DNA of 26,289 nucleotides from JANNAV01 sp031384695 (GTDB taxonomy: Bacteria > Pseudomonadota > Alphaproteobacteria > Rhodobacterales > Rhodobacteraceae): assembly GCA_031384695.1 (NCBI GenBank), contig JANNAV010000221.1, positions 1-26,289 of the forward strand. The letters are read 5' to 3'. Position numbers and translations under genes: made by a program. The notes beneath the pieces are model-generated. The model saw only the letters and a list, made by a program, of their open reading frames with translations, was not told the DNA's origin and ran no database searches. This document shows positions 1 through 9,377 of this stretch, piece after piece. The stretch's first letter is position 1; each line of letters begins with the position of its first letter.

Positions 1-234
1 GATCACCCGGTTACAGAGCTTTGGCAGGTGATCACGGGCCAGGCAACCGGGCGCCGCAGCAGCCAGGAAATCACCCTTTTCGACTCGGTAGGCTTTGCCG
101 TCGAAGATTTCTCGGCCCTGCGCTATATCCGCGCCAGGATGCTGGAGACCGGGCTTTATGACCAGTTGGATATGATCGCCGATCCCGATGATCCACGGGA
201 TCTGTTCGGGATGCTGCTGCGCGCCCAAAGCTGA
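1..234 (+). CDS. Ornithine cyclodeaminase family protein, C-terminal fragment
   Basis: The reading frame is open from the first base of the window and ends at TGA 232-234, so only the last 77 codons are visible. The text ITLFDSVGFAVEDFSALRY, followed by an acidic tail ending DDPRDLFGMLLRAQS, matches the C-terminus of ornithine cyclodeaminase/mu-crystallin family enzymes. These NAD-dependent enzymes convert ornithine to proline plus ammonia, or act on related imino and amino acids. The nucleotide-binding core is outside the window, so substrate specificity cannot be judged. The gene is followed by an 89-bp gap with two hairpins and then gyrA on the same strand. Family assignment is fairly secure; exact substrate is inference. 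Confidence 0.75.
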   Translation, partial: DHPVTELWQVITGQATGRRSSQEITLFDSVGFAVEDFSALRYIRARMLETGLYDQLDMIADPDDPRDLFGMLLRAQS

Positions 235-246
235 CGCCAAAGCCCG

Positions 247-303
247 CCATTGCACCCCAAATGCGCAATGGTGTAAGGTCTGTCCAACCCAATGGGCAGA
301 CCT
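247..303 (+). other. Two consecutive hairpins in the gap upstream of gyrA
   Basis: Two inverted repeats follow each other. CCATTGC (247-253) pairs with GCAATGG (265-271) around an 11-nt loop. AGGTCTGTCC (276-285) pairs with GGGCAGACCT (294-303), with one G-U pair and an 8-nt loop. Neither is followed by a T-run, so they are not clear intrinsic terminators. The second ends four bases before the gyrA Shine-Dalgarno AGGA (307-310), so it could be a gyrA leader structure or a processing/termination element for the upstream gene. No clear promoter hexamers were found in the 89-bp gap. Confidence 0.35.
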
Positions 304-323
304 AACAGGAAGGCGCGGCCTCA

Positions 324-3043
<2,720 letters not shown>

Positions 3044-3047
<4 letters not shown>

Positions 3048-3370
3048 TCGCAGCGCTGGAGGTGGCTTTGGCCCGATTGGCCGCCTCTGGCCACACCATC
3101 ACCTATGGCGCTTTGGCGCGGGATCTGGCCATTCCCGGCCCCGGCGCCATCGCCAGGCTGACAGCAGCGCTGGAAAATCTGATGCACCGCGATGCCGAAG
3201 CCAACCAGCCGCTTCGCGCCGCGCTTTGCGCTGGCCGTTTGATGAACGGCCTGCCCGCCAACGGTTTTTTCCTGCTGGCCAGAACACTCGGCTGCTTTGA
3301 CGGCGCGGACCCGTCCGGCTTTGTTCTGGCCGAACGACAGCGGCTGTGGGCGGCATCCACAGCAAGATAA
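3044..3370 (+). CDS. Conserved-looking protein of unknown function, coupled to gyrA
   Basis: A 108-aa protein starts at GTG 3044, which overlaps the gyrA stop (GTGA), so translational coupling is likely. I do not recognise a named family. It has no signal peptide or membrane segment. The segment ITYGALARDLAIPGPGAI has the spacing of the winged-helix part of O6-alkylguanine-DNA alkyltransferase-like domains (TYGELA...). The matching active-site PCHR motif is absent, so alkyltransferase activity is not supported. The composition is rich in Ala and Leu and typical of its neighbours, giving no sign of recent transfer. The overlap and coding-like composition argue that the gene is real; any DNA-related role is inference from position and the weak motif. 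Confidence 0.7.
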
Positions 3371-3504
3371 CCGCAGTTCTGTGCATTTTTACACAGCTTA
3401 CCGCGCGCAGATGGGGGTTTCCCACACGGGTGAGCTGTTCTACGCAAATCGCCTTGCCGATCCGGCTTTTGGCGGCGCAACAGAACAACAGGAACCGTAC
3501 ACCC

Positions 3505-3882
3505 ATGGAACAAGCTACCAAATACGCCCCCCTCGCCGCCCGCCTGCTGATCGGCGCGCTCTTTATCATGGCGGGCCTCGGCAAGCTTGGCGATGTTGCC
3601 GGCTTCACCGGTTATCTGACCTCGGGCGGCCTGCCCGCCGTTCTCGCCTGGCCATCGATCATCTTCGAACTTGCGCTGGGTGCCGCGATGATCGCTGGCT
3701 TTCAGGTGCGGATCATGGCGTTGCTGGGCGCGGGTTTCTGCGTGCTCTCGGCGTTGCTTTATCACTTCAACCCGGCCGATCAGTTGCAAATGACGATGCT
3801 GCTGAAGAACTTCGCCATCGCCGGTGGGTTCCTCATGCTGTTCGCCCATGGTGCCGGTGCAGTGGCCATCGACAAACGCTGA
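3505..3882 (+). CDS. DoxX family membrane protein
   Basis: This is a 125-aa integral membrane protein with four predicted hydrophobic segments (roughly residues 10-28, 46-65, 70-88 and 98-118). The N-terminal block ARLLIGALFIMAGLGKL and the FELALGAAMIAGF segment are typical of the DoxX family, also called terminal quinol oxidase subunit-like. DoxX proteins are generally of poorly defined function, with links to redox and thiol stress. The start is ATG 3505, with AGGA at 3490-3493; in-frame codons reaching back to 3346 lack family similarity and a ribosome site. It is preceded by 134 bp holding no recognisable gene and followed by an intrinsic terminator, so it appears to form its own unit or end the gyrA unit. 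Confidence 0.85.
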   Translation: MEQATKYAPLAARLLIGALFIMAGLGKLGDVAGFTGYLTSGGLPAVLAWPSIIFELALGAAMIAGFQVRIMALLGAGFCVLSALLYHFNPADQLQMTMLLKNFAIAGGFLMLFAHGAGAVAIDKR

Positions 3883-3889
3883 ACCAATC

Positions 3890-3916
3890 GGGCCGGGTGC
3901 TACCCCGGCCCTCTTT
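3890..3916 (+). terminator. Intrinsic terminator after the doxX-like gene
   Basis: GGGCCGGG (3890-3897) pairs perfectly with CCCGGCCC (3904-3911) around a 6-nt loop. It is followed by TCTTT (3912-3916). It lies 8 bp after the stop codon of the DoxX-family gene and before trmFO, so it should separate the two transcripts. Confidence 0.65.
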
Positions 3917-3942
3917 CCATCAGGGCGAAAACCACCTAGATC
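3914..3942 (+). promoter_or_regulatory. Possible trmFO promoter
   Basis: TTTCCA (3914-3919) and TAGATC (3937-3942) are separated by 17 bp and sit just after the terminator. They match the sigma-70 hexamers at 4/6 and 3/6 positions, so the call is weak. A start of transcription about seven bases downstream would fall at or next to the ATG at 3949, implying a leaderless or nearly leaderless trmFO mRNA. This fits the absence of a clear Shine-Dalgarno sequence. Confidence 0.25.
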
Positions 3943-3948
3943 GCGGGT

Positions 3949-5283
3949 ATGGAACACATCCTTCACATCGTAGGCGGCGGCATGGCCGGGTCCGAGGCCG
4001 CGTGGCAAGCGGCCGAGATGGGCGTGCCCGTGGTCATCCACGAGATGCGCCCCAAGATCGGCACCTTCGCCCACCGCACCGGCCATCTGGCGGAAATGGT
4101 CTGCTCCAATTCGTTCCGCTCGGATGATGACGAGCGTAATGCCGTGGGTCTTCTGCATTGGGAAATGCGCGCAGCGGGCGGCGTGATTATGGAAATGGCC
4201 ACTGCGCACCGGCTGCCTGCGGGCGGCGCTTTGGCGGTTGACCGCGATCCTTTCGCCGCCGCCGTCACCGCGCGGCTTTTGGCGCATCCTCTGATATCCG
4301 TTTCGTTGCATGAGGTTACCGAACTTCCCTCAGACGGACACTGGATCATCGCCACCGGCCCCCTCACCTCGGGCGCTTTGGCGGCAAGCATCCGCACTGC
4401 AACCGGCGCCGATGCGCTGGCGTTTTTCGATGCCATCGCCCCCATCGTCTATGCTGATTCGGTGGATAGGACTCAGGCCTGGATGCAAAGCCGCTATGAC
4501 AAGGGCGAGACGGAAGAAGAACAGACCGCCTATATGAACTGCCCGATGACCAAGGCCGAATACGAAGCTTTCATCGACGCGCTGCTGGCCGCCGATAAAT
4601 CAGAGTTCAAGGAAGGTGAAACCGCTGGCTATTTCGACGGCTGCCTGCCCATCGAAGTGATGGCCGAACGTGGCCGCGAAACCCTGCGTTTTGGCCCGAT
4701 GAAACCGGTGGGCCTGACCAACGCCCATCAGCCCGGCATCAAACCTTATGCCGTGGTGCAGCTGCGGCGCGATAACAAACTGGGCACGCTCTACAACATC
4801 GTGGGCTTTCAGACCAAGATGAAGTATGCAGCGCAAGTTGATGTTTTAAGAATGATTCCTGCGCTTCATGCCGCAGCTTTCGCGCGCCTTGGCGGCATCC
4901 ATCGCAACACCTTCATCAACTCTCCCACCCTGCTCGATGATCAGATGCGCCTGAAATCGCACCGCCATATCCGCTTTGCGGGCCAGATCACCGGGGTGGA
5001 AGGCTATGTCGAATCCGCCGCCATGGGCCTGCTCGCAGGCCGGATGGCGGCCGCGGAAATCCTCGGAAAAACCCTGCCACCGCCGCCCCCCGATACCGCA
5101 ACCGGCGCGCTGATCACCCATATCACCGGCGGCGCCGAGGCGAAAACCTTTCAGCCGATGAACGTCAACTTCGGCCTTTTCCCCCCGATTGATGCCAAAG
5201 GCGGCCGCAAGGGCCGCAAAGACCGTTACAAAGCCTATACAGACCGCGCCAAAGACGCCTTCACCCTATGGCTGACCGCGTAA
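3949..5283 (+). CDS. trmFO: Methylenetetrahydrofolate-tRNA-(uracil-54-C5)-methyltransferase TrmFO
   Basis: This 444-aa flavoprotein (formerly Gid) makes 5-methyluridine at position 54 of the tRNA T-loop, using methylenetetrahydrofolate as carbon donor and FADH2 as reductant. The N-terminal dinucleotide-binding motif VGGGMAGSEAAW (8-19) binds FAD. The two family cysteines are visible as VCSNSFRS (Cys52) and MNCPMTK (Cys198). The length fits the family. ATG 3949 is immediately upstream of the conserved start of the Rossmann fold, although no strong ribosome site precedes it. The end overlaps gluQ by 16 bp, so the two tRNA-modification genes are probably co-translated. Confidence 0.96.
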   Translation: MEHILHIVGGGMAGSEAAWQAAEMGVPVVIHEMRPKIGTFAHRTGHLAEMVCSNSFRSDDDERNAVGLLHWEMRAAGGVIMEMATAHRLPAGGALAVDRDPFAAAVTARLLAHPLISVSLHEVTELPSDGHWIIATGPLTSGALAASIRTATGADALAFFDAIAPIVYADSVDRTQAWMQSRYDKGETEEEQTAYMNCPMTKAEYEAFIDALLAADKSEFKEGETAGYFDGCLPIEVMAERGRETLRFGPMKPVGLTNAHQPGIKPYAVVQLRRDNKLGTLYNIVGFQTKMKYAAQVDVLRMIPALHAAAFARLGGIHRNTFINSPTLLDDQMRLKSHRHIRFAGQITGVEGYVESAAMGLLAGRMAAAEILGKTLPPPPPDTATGALITHITGGAEAKTFQPMNVNFGLFPPIDAKGGRKGRKDRYKAYTDRAKDAFTLWLTA

Positions 5284-6077
5284 CCCGCTTTGCCCCCTCG
5301 CCCACCGGGCCGCTGCATCTGGGCCACGCCTATGCGGCATGGGTGGCGGCAGACCGGGGCGACCGGTTCCTGTTGCGCATCGAAGATATCGACACGCCGC
5401 GCTGCAAACCCGAATGGGAAGCGGCGATCTATGCCGATCTCACCTGGCTGGGCCTCAGATGGGAAACCCCGGTGATGCGCCAATCCGCCCGCCAGCTCGC
5501 CTATGCGGCAGCCATCGCGCAACTTGCCGCCATGGGCCTGACCTATGCCTGCACCTGCACCCGCGCCGATATCCGCACCGCCCTTTCGGCGCCGCAAGAA
5601 GGTGTTACCGGCCCCGACGGGCCGGTTTATCCCGGCACCTGCCGGGGCAAAACCGGTGCAGGTGCCATCCGGCTGGACATGGCCAAAGCGATGGCCCGGC
5701 TGGGAACCGTCAGCTTCACCGATCAGACCGACCACCGGTTTGACGCCGGTTTCATGCTCAAAAAGGTTGGCGATATCGTCCTCGCCCGGCGCGACATTGG
5801 TTGCGCCTATCATCTGGCCGTGGTGGTGGACGATGCGGCTCAAGGCATAACCGAGGTGACACGCGGCCTCGATCTGCTGTCCGCCACGCCGATTCATGTG
5901 GTATTACAAAGCCTTCTGGCACTGCCAACACCAAACTACTACCACCACCCCCTGATCCGCGATGCCACAGGCCACCGCCTCGCAAAACGCGATGACGCCC
6001 GCGCGCTTGCAACCTACCGCGCTGAAGGTGCCACAGCACAAGATATCCGCCAGATGGTCTTCACAGCATCGGTTTGA
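5268..6077 (+). CDS. gluQ: Glutamyl-Q tRNA(Asp) synthetase
   Basis: This 269-aa paralogue of the catalytic half of glutamyl-tRNA synthetase attaches glutamate to queuosine-34 of tRNA(Asp). It has the class I HIGH-type signature (PTGPLHLGHA, about 11-20) and a KMSKS-like loop (RLAKRDDA). It keeps the zinc-binding set CTC...YPGTC seen in GluQ/YadB. It lacks the C-terminal anticodon-binding domain of full GluRS, which is the defining feature of GluQ. The ATG at 5268 lies inside the trmFO end. Its 3' end overlaps the convergent hisI by 17 bp (6061-6077). Confidence 0.95.
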   Translation: MADRVTRFAPSPTGPLHLGHAYAAWVAADRGDRFLLRIEDIDTPRCKPEWEAAIYADLTWLGLRWETPVMRQSARQLAYAAAIAQLAAMGLTYACTCTRADIRTALSAPQEGVTGPDGPVYPGTCRGKTGAGAIRLDMAKAMARLGTVSFTDQTDHRFDAGFMLKKVGDIVLARRDIGCAYHLAVVVDDAAQGITEVTRGLDLLSATPIHVVLQSLLALPTPNYYHHPLIRDATGHRLAKRDDARALATYRAEGATAQDIRQMVFTASV

Positions 6078-6420
6078 TCAGCTCAACCTCGCCGCCGTCG
6101 CGAATCGCAGTATAAAAACAGCTCATCCGGTTGGTATGACACGCCGGCCCCTCTTGCCACACCAGCGCCAGCAGGCAATCGCGGTCACAGTCCAGCCGCA
6201 GATCCTTCAGCTTCTGGCTGTGCCCCGAGCTTTCCCCCTTGACCCAGAACGCCTGCCGCGAGCGTGACCAATAGGTCATCCGCGCGGTATCCAGCGTCCG
6301 CGCCACCGCCCCGGCGTTCATCCAGGCGAACATCAGCACCTCTCCCGAGCGTTCGTCCTGCACGATGCAGGGGATCAGCCCCTGCGCATCATATTTCAGA
6401 CTGGCCGGATCAAATGCCAT
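6061..6420 (-). CDS. hisI: Phosphoribosyl-AMP cyclohydrolase
   Basis: This 119-aa enzyme opens the adenine ring of phosphoribosyl-AMP in the third step of histidine synthesis. The hallmark block YWSRSRQAFWVKGESSG is followed by the metal-ligand region LDCDRDCLL and the zinc-site block GPACHTNRMSCF. It is monofunctional: the HisE pyrophosphohydrolase domain fused in enterobacteria is absent. The start is ATG 6420, with a strong AAGGAG ribosome site seven bases upstream (complement of about 6428-6433). It is transcribed towards gluQ and the two 3' ends overlap, so convergent transcription could interfere. Confidence 0.97.
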   Translation of the reverse strand: MAFDPASLKYDAQGLIPCIVQDERSGEVLMFAWMNAGAVARTLDTARMTYWSRSRQAFWVKGESSGHSQKLKDLRLDCDRDCLLALVWQEGPACHTNRMSCFYTAIRDGGEVELIKPML

Positions 6421-6505
6421 GACGGTTCTCCTTGGCGCGGGCCTGCGCGCAGCCTATCTAAGGGCCAGCGGGCGGCTTTACCACCCGCGACAAACGGCGG
6501 GCAAG

Positions 6506-6943
6506 ATGAGCGACGGCGATCTGATGAAGCTTTATTCGGCCCGCATTCTGGCGCTGGCCGCAGATATTCCGCATCTTGGCCGCCTGCCTGCGCCGGATGG
6601 CACCGCGATGCGCCGCGCGCCGCTGTGCGGCTCGCAGGTGACGGTGGATCTGTGCATGGCCGCTGGGCGGATCACCCAATTTGCGCAAGACGTAAAAGCC
6701 TGCGCCCTGGGGCAAGCCGCCGCTGCGGTGTTGGGGCAAGTGGTGATCGGGCTTGACAGGCCCGGCCTCAACGCAGGCCGCAACGCCCTGCGCGCGATGC
6801 TGGCCGAAGGCGGCCCGGTGCCCGGCACGCCGTTTCAGGGCTATGAGGTGCTGCTGGCCGCGCGCGATTTCAAGAACCGCCACGCCTCGATCCTGCTGGC
6901 GCTTGATGCCACCTGCGAGGCGGCAGATTTGGCCGCAACCTGA
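6506..6943 (+). CDS. NifU/IscU-like iron-sulfur cluster scaffold family protein
   Basis: This 145-aa protein aligns with the IscU/NifU N-terminal fold, which builds Fe-S clusters on three cysteines. The blocks APLCGSQVTVDL (Cys41) and VKACALGQAAAAVLG (Cys66) match the first two cluster-ligand sites. At the third site the family Cys is replaced: the text reads NRHASILLALDA, with His126-Ala127. It is therefore a divergent member and may not hold a cluster in the standard way. ATG 6506 is chosen because it sits just before the conserved LYSARILALAAD; upstream in-frame codons have no family similarity, and ATG 6524 is a possible alternative. The gene is divergent from hisI across an 85-bp gap. 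Its 3' end abuts a terminator acting on the other strand. Confidence 0.8.
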   Translation: MSDGDLMKLYSARILALAADIPHLGRLPAPDGTAMRRAPLCGSQVTVDLCMAAGRITQFAQDVKACALGQAAAAVLGQVVIGLDRPGLNAGRNALRAMLAEGGPVPGTPFQGYEVLLAARDFKNRHASILLALDATCEAADLAAT

Positions 6944-6979
6944 AAAAAAACCGCCGCGCATCCCAATGGATGGCGGCGG
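6943..6979 (-). terminator. Strong intrinsic terminator for the 40-codon minus-strand gene
   Basis: Read on the minus strand, a 12-bp GC-rich stem (arms 6951-6963 and 6968-6979, with one bulged base at 6958 and a 4-nt loop) is followed directly by eight T residues (6950 to 6943). The T-run lies only on the minus-strand side, so it terminates transcription coming from 7201, not from the iscU-like gene. It lies about 100 nt past the stop codon of the small gene. Confidence 0.85.
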
Positions 6980-7078
6980 CAAGGCGCGTGTCTTTAACCG
7001 GGCAAAAGGCGCAGGTCGCCTTGCGCATCCCTTGGGGACAGATGCGAGGCCCGGTATCAGCAAGACCGCAGGCAGAAC

Positions 7079-7201
7079 TCAGGCAGCGCCGGACAGGCTC
7101 AATCCGGCGAAAAGCAACACAAACAACGCGATCACCCCAAGCGCATCGGCCATCAGACTGGCTTCGGCGCGGGCGAGGATAGCTTTCAGCTCTTGCAACA
7201 T
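7079..7201 (-). CDS. Small single-span membrane peptide, 40 aa, putative SOS-regulated gene
   Basis: ATG at 7201 opens a 40-codon frame ending at TGA 7079-7081. An excellent ribosome site, GGAGG (complement of 7207-7211), lies five bases upstream. The peptide begins MLQELKAILARAEASLMADA, an amphipathic helix-like segment, followed by a hydrophobic stretch of about 18 residues (ALGVIALFVLLFAGLSL) and a short polar end. It has no cysteine or catalytic motif. A GTTC-N7-GTTC LexA-type box lies 57 bp upstream and a hairpin/T8 terminator about 100 nt downstream, so it has its own predicted transcription unit between recG and the iscU-like gene. I do not recognise a named family. Membrane insertion is predicted; a role in division control, as for Caulobacter SidA, or as a TisB-like SOS peptide, is only an analogy. 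Confidence 0.7.
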   Translation of the reverse strand: MLQELKAILARAEASLMADALGVIALFVLLFAGLSLSGAA

Positions 7202-7228
7202 CGTAGCCTCCGTTTGCGTGTTGCTGTA

Positions 7229-7284
7229 TTGTTCTCATATTCTTAACCATATGTAAAGAACTTTTTAGGAACATATGAGAACAA
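7229..7284. repeat. 12-bp inverted repeat flanking the LexA-box region
   Basis: TTGTTCTCATAT (7229-7240) is repeated as its exact reverse complement ATATGAGAACAA (7273-7284), with 32 bp between. CATATG occurs twice within the region (7248-7253 and 7272-7277). The arms contain GTTC/GAAC elements, so they may be additional LexA half-sites, a binding site for a second dimeric regulator, or an mRNA hairpin. Confidence 0.6.
7258..7272 (-). promoter_or_regulatory. Candidate LexA box (GTTC-N7-GTTC)
   Basis: On the minus strand the sequence GTTCCTAAAAAGTTC exactly fits GTTC-N7-GTTC, the LexA operator pattern established for Alphaproteobacteria. A third GTTC follows the N6 pattern (7279-7282). It sits in the AT-rich 91-bp gap after recG, 57 bp upstream of the 40-codon gene start, where a repressor would act. 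No confident -35/-10 pair could be fixed, though TTTACA overlaps the downstream edge. Confidence 0.6.
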
Positions 7285-7292
7285 ACACAAAA

Positions 7293-9377
7293 CTACCCCA
7301 CCGACAGCAGCCGGATCGCCCGATCCTGATCCAGCAGCCACAGCAAAAGCCGCGCCGCCCGCCCGCGCGCCGATGTCAGCCCCGGATCATCCGCCAGCAG
7401 CCTGCGCGCATCGCTTTGGGCCACAGCCATCAACCCCGCCTGCCGCTCCATATCGGCCACCCTGAATTTCGGCAGCCCCGATTGCGCCGTGCCGATCAGA
7501 TCACCCGCCCCGCGCATCGCCAGATCTTCTTCCGAAATGCGAAACCCGTCCTCGGTATCGCGGATGGTGCGCAGCCGCCGCGCGCCGCTCTCGCCCAACG
7601 GCCCCTGATAAAGCAGCAGGCACGTCGAATGCGCCGTCCCCCGCCCCACCCGGCCGCGCAGCTGATGCAGTTGCGCCAGGCCGAAAATCTCGGCCCGCTC
7701 GATCACCATGATGCTGGCGTTGGGCACGTTCACCCCCACCTCGATCACGGTCGTGGCCACCAGAACCGCCGTCCGCCCCGCCACAAACGCCGCCATCGCC
7801 GCGTCTTTCTCGGCGGCAGGCATCTGGCCATGCACCAGCCCCACCACCCCTTCGCCAAGCGCCGCCCGCAAGGCCGAAAACCGCGCCTCGGCACTGGCGT
7901 AATCCACCAACTCGCTGTCTTCCACCAGCGGGCACACCCAATAGGCCTGCCGCCCCTCGGCCACCGCGCGGCGCAGATGCGCTATCACCTCGTCAATCCG
8001 CTCCGAAGGGATCAGCGCCGTCTTGATCGGCAACCGCCCCGCCGGTTTCTCGTCCAGCACCGACACATCCATATCGCCGTAACTGGCCAGCGCCAAACTG
8101 CGCGGAATCGGCGTCGCTGTCATCACCAGCACATCTGCCGCCTGCCCCTTGGCCCCCAACTCCATCCGCTGCGCCACGCCAAAGCGGTGCTGCTCATCCA
8201 CCACGGCCAAGCGAAGATCCTGAAACTGCACATCTTTTTGAAAAACCGCGTGGGTGCCCACCAATATCTGCACCTCCCCCCCCGCCAGCGCCTCCAGCTT
8301 TGCCGCCCGCTCCGCCCCCTTGTCGCGCCCGGTCAACAGCACAAGGCGCACCCCCGCACTCGCGGCCAGCGGTGCCAGCCCCTCGTGATGCTGGCGTGCC
8401 AGAATTTCGGTCGGCGCCATCAGCACCCCCTGCCCGCCCGCCTCCACCGCAATCAGCAGCGCCATGAACGCCACCAGGGTCTTGCCCGACCCCACATCGC
8501 CCTGCAGCAGCCGGTTCATCCGCAGCGGCGCCGCCATATCGGCGGCAATCTCGGCAACCGCCCGGGTTTGCGCGCCGGTGGGCGCATAGGGCAGGCCCTG
8601 CAACACCTTCGCCTGCAACCTGCCTGTCGCTTCCGACGCAAGCCCAACACCGCGCCGCAACTGCGCCCGCGCCAGCGACAGCGTCATCTGATGGGCAAAA
8701 AGTTCATCATAAGCAAGGCGTTGGCGCGCAGGTGTGGTGATCGCGAGATCCGCAAGGCTTTGTGGCGCATGCGCCGCGGCCAGTGCTGTCTGCCAATCCG
8801 GCCAGCCCTCGCGCGCCAGCAGCGGGCCATCAATCCACTCCGGCAAGGCAGGTGCGCGCAGCAGCGCCGCCGCCACCGCCTTGGCCATCAGCTTTTGCGT
8901 CACCCCCGCCACCAGCGGATAAACCGGCTCGAACAGCGGCAGATCGCCCGCCTCCTCAGGCCGCAGCACATGATCGGGATGCGCCATCTGGGCAATCCCG
9001 TCAAACAGTTCCACCCGCCCCGAGATCAGCCGCCGCTGGCCCGTCGGCAGCAGTTTTTGCAGAAAATCCCCCCGCGCGTGAAAAAACACCAGTTGAAACT
9101 CAAGGCCGCTGTCACGCACCATCACCCGGTAGGGCCCCTTGCCGCGCGGCGGAAAATGCGCGCCCACCTCCACCTCAACCGTCACCGTCACCGGCGGCAC
9201 CACATCGCGGACCGAGGCTTTGCGCCCCCTATCCACCCCCGAATGCGGCAGCAGATAAAGCAAATCCTTCGGCCGCTCCACCCCCAGCCCCGCCAGCGCC
9301 AGCGCCGATTTCGGCCCCACGCCCTCCAGCGTCTCCAATCCCGCGAACAGCGGGAAAAGCTGCTCCGGCCGGCTCAT
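7293..9377 (-). CDS. recG: ATP-dependent DNA helicase RecG
   Basis: This 694-aa superfamily 2 helicase regresses stalled replication forks and processes branched DNA in recombination and repair. The N-terminal wedge/OB region (about 1-170) precedes the helicase core. Walker A reads GDVGSGKT (293-300), motif II is DEQH (394-397) within AVVDEQHRFG, and motif III is VMTATPIPRSLAL. The C-terminal helicase and TRG-like part includes LHQLRGRVGRG and EEDLAMRGAGDLIGT. The length is normal. The start ATG at 9377 overlaps the ligA stop (ATGA), so recG is translationally coupled to ligA. A 40-codon membrane-peptide gene with a LexA box lies just downstream. Confidence 0.98.
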   Translation of the reverse strand: MSRPEQLFPLFAGLETLEGVGPKSALALAGLGVERPKDLLYLLPHSGVDRGRKASVRDVVPPVTVTVEVEVGAHFPPRGKGPYRVMVRDSGLEFQLVFFHARGDFLQKLLPTGQRRLISGRVELFDGIAQMAHPDHVLRPEEAGDLPLFEPVYPLVAGVTQKLMAKAVAAALLRAPALPEWIDGPLLAREGWPDWQTALAAAHAPQSLADLAITTPARQRLAYDELFAHQMTLSLARAQLRRGVGLASEATGRLQAKVLQGLPYAPTGAQTRAVAEIAADMAAPLRMNRLLQGDVGSGKTLVAFMALLIAVEAGGQGVLMAPTEILARQHHEGLAPLAASAGVRLVLLTGRDKGAERAAKLEALAGGEVQILVGTHAVFQKDVQFQDLRLAVVDEQHRFGVAQRMELGAKGQAADVLVMTATPIPRSLALASYGDMDVSVLDEKPAGRLPIKTALIPSERIDEVIAHLRRAVAEGRQAYWVCPLVEDSELVDYASAEARFSALRAALGEGVVGLVHGQMPAAEKDAAMAAFVAGRTAVLVATTVIEVGVNVPNASIMVIERAEIFGLAQLHQLRGRVGRGTAHSTCLLLYQGPLGESGARRLRTIRDTEDGFRISEEDLAMRGAGDLIGTAQSGLPKFRVADMERQAGLMAVAQSDARRLLADDPGLTSARGRAARLLLWLLDQDRAIRLLSVG

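Noticed and set aside
6458..7063. A 201-codon minus-strand frame opposite the iscU-like gene and across the terminator
   Set aside because: It spans the intrinsic terminator at 6943-6979 and reads antisense to the IscU-like cysteine motifs. It has no ribosome site or recognisable domain.
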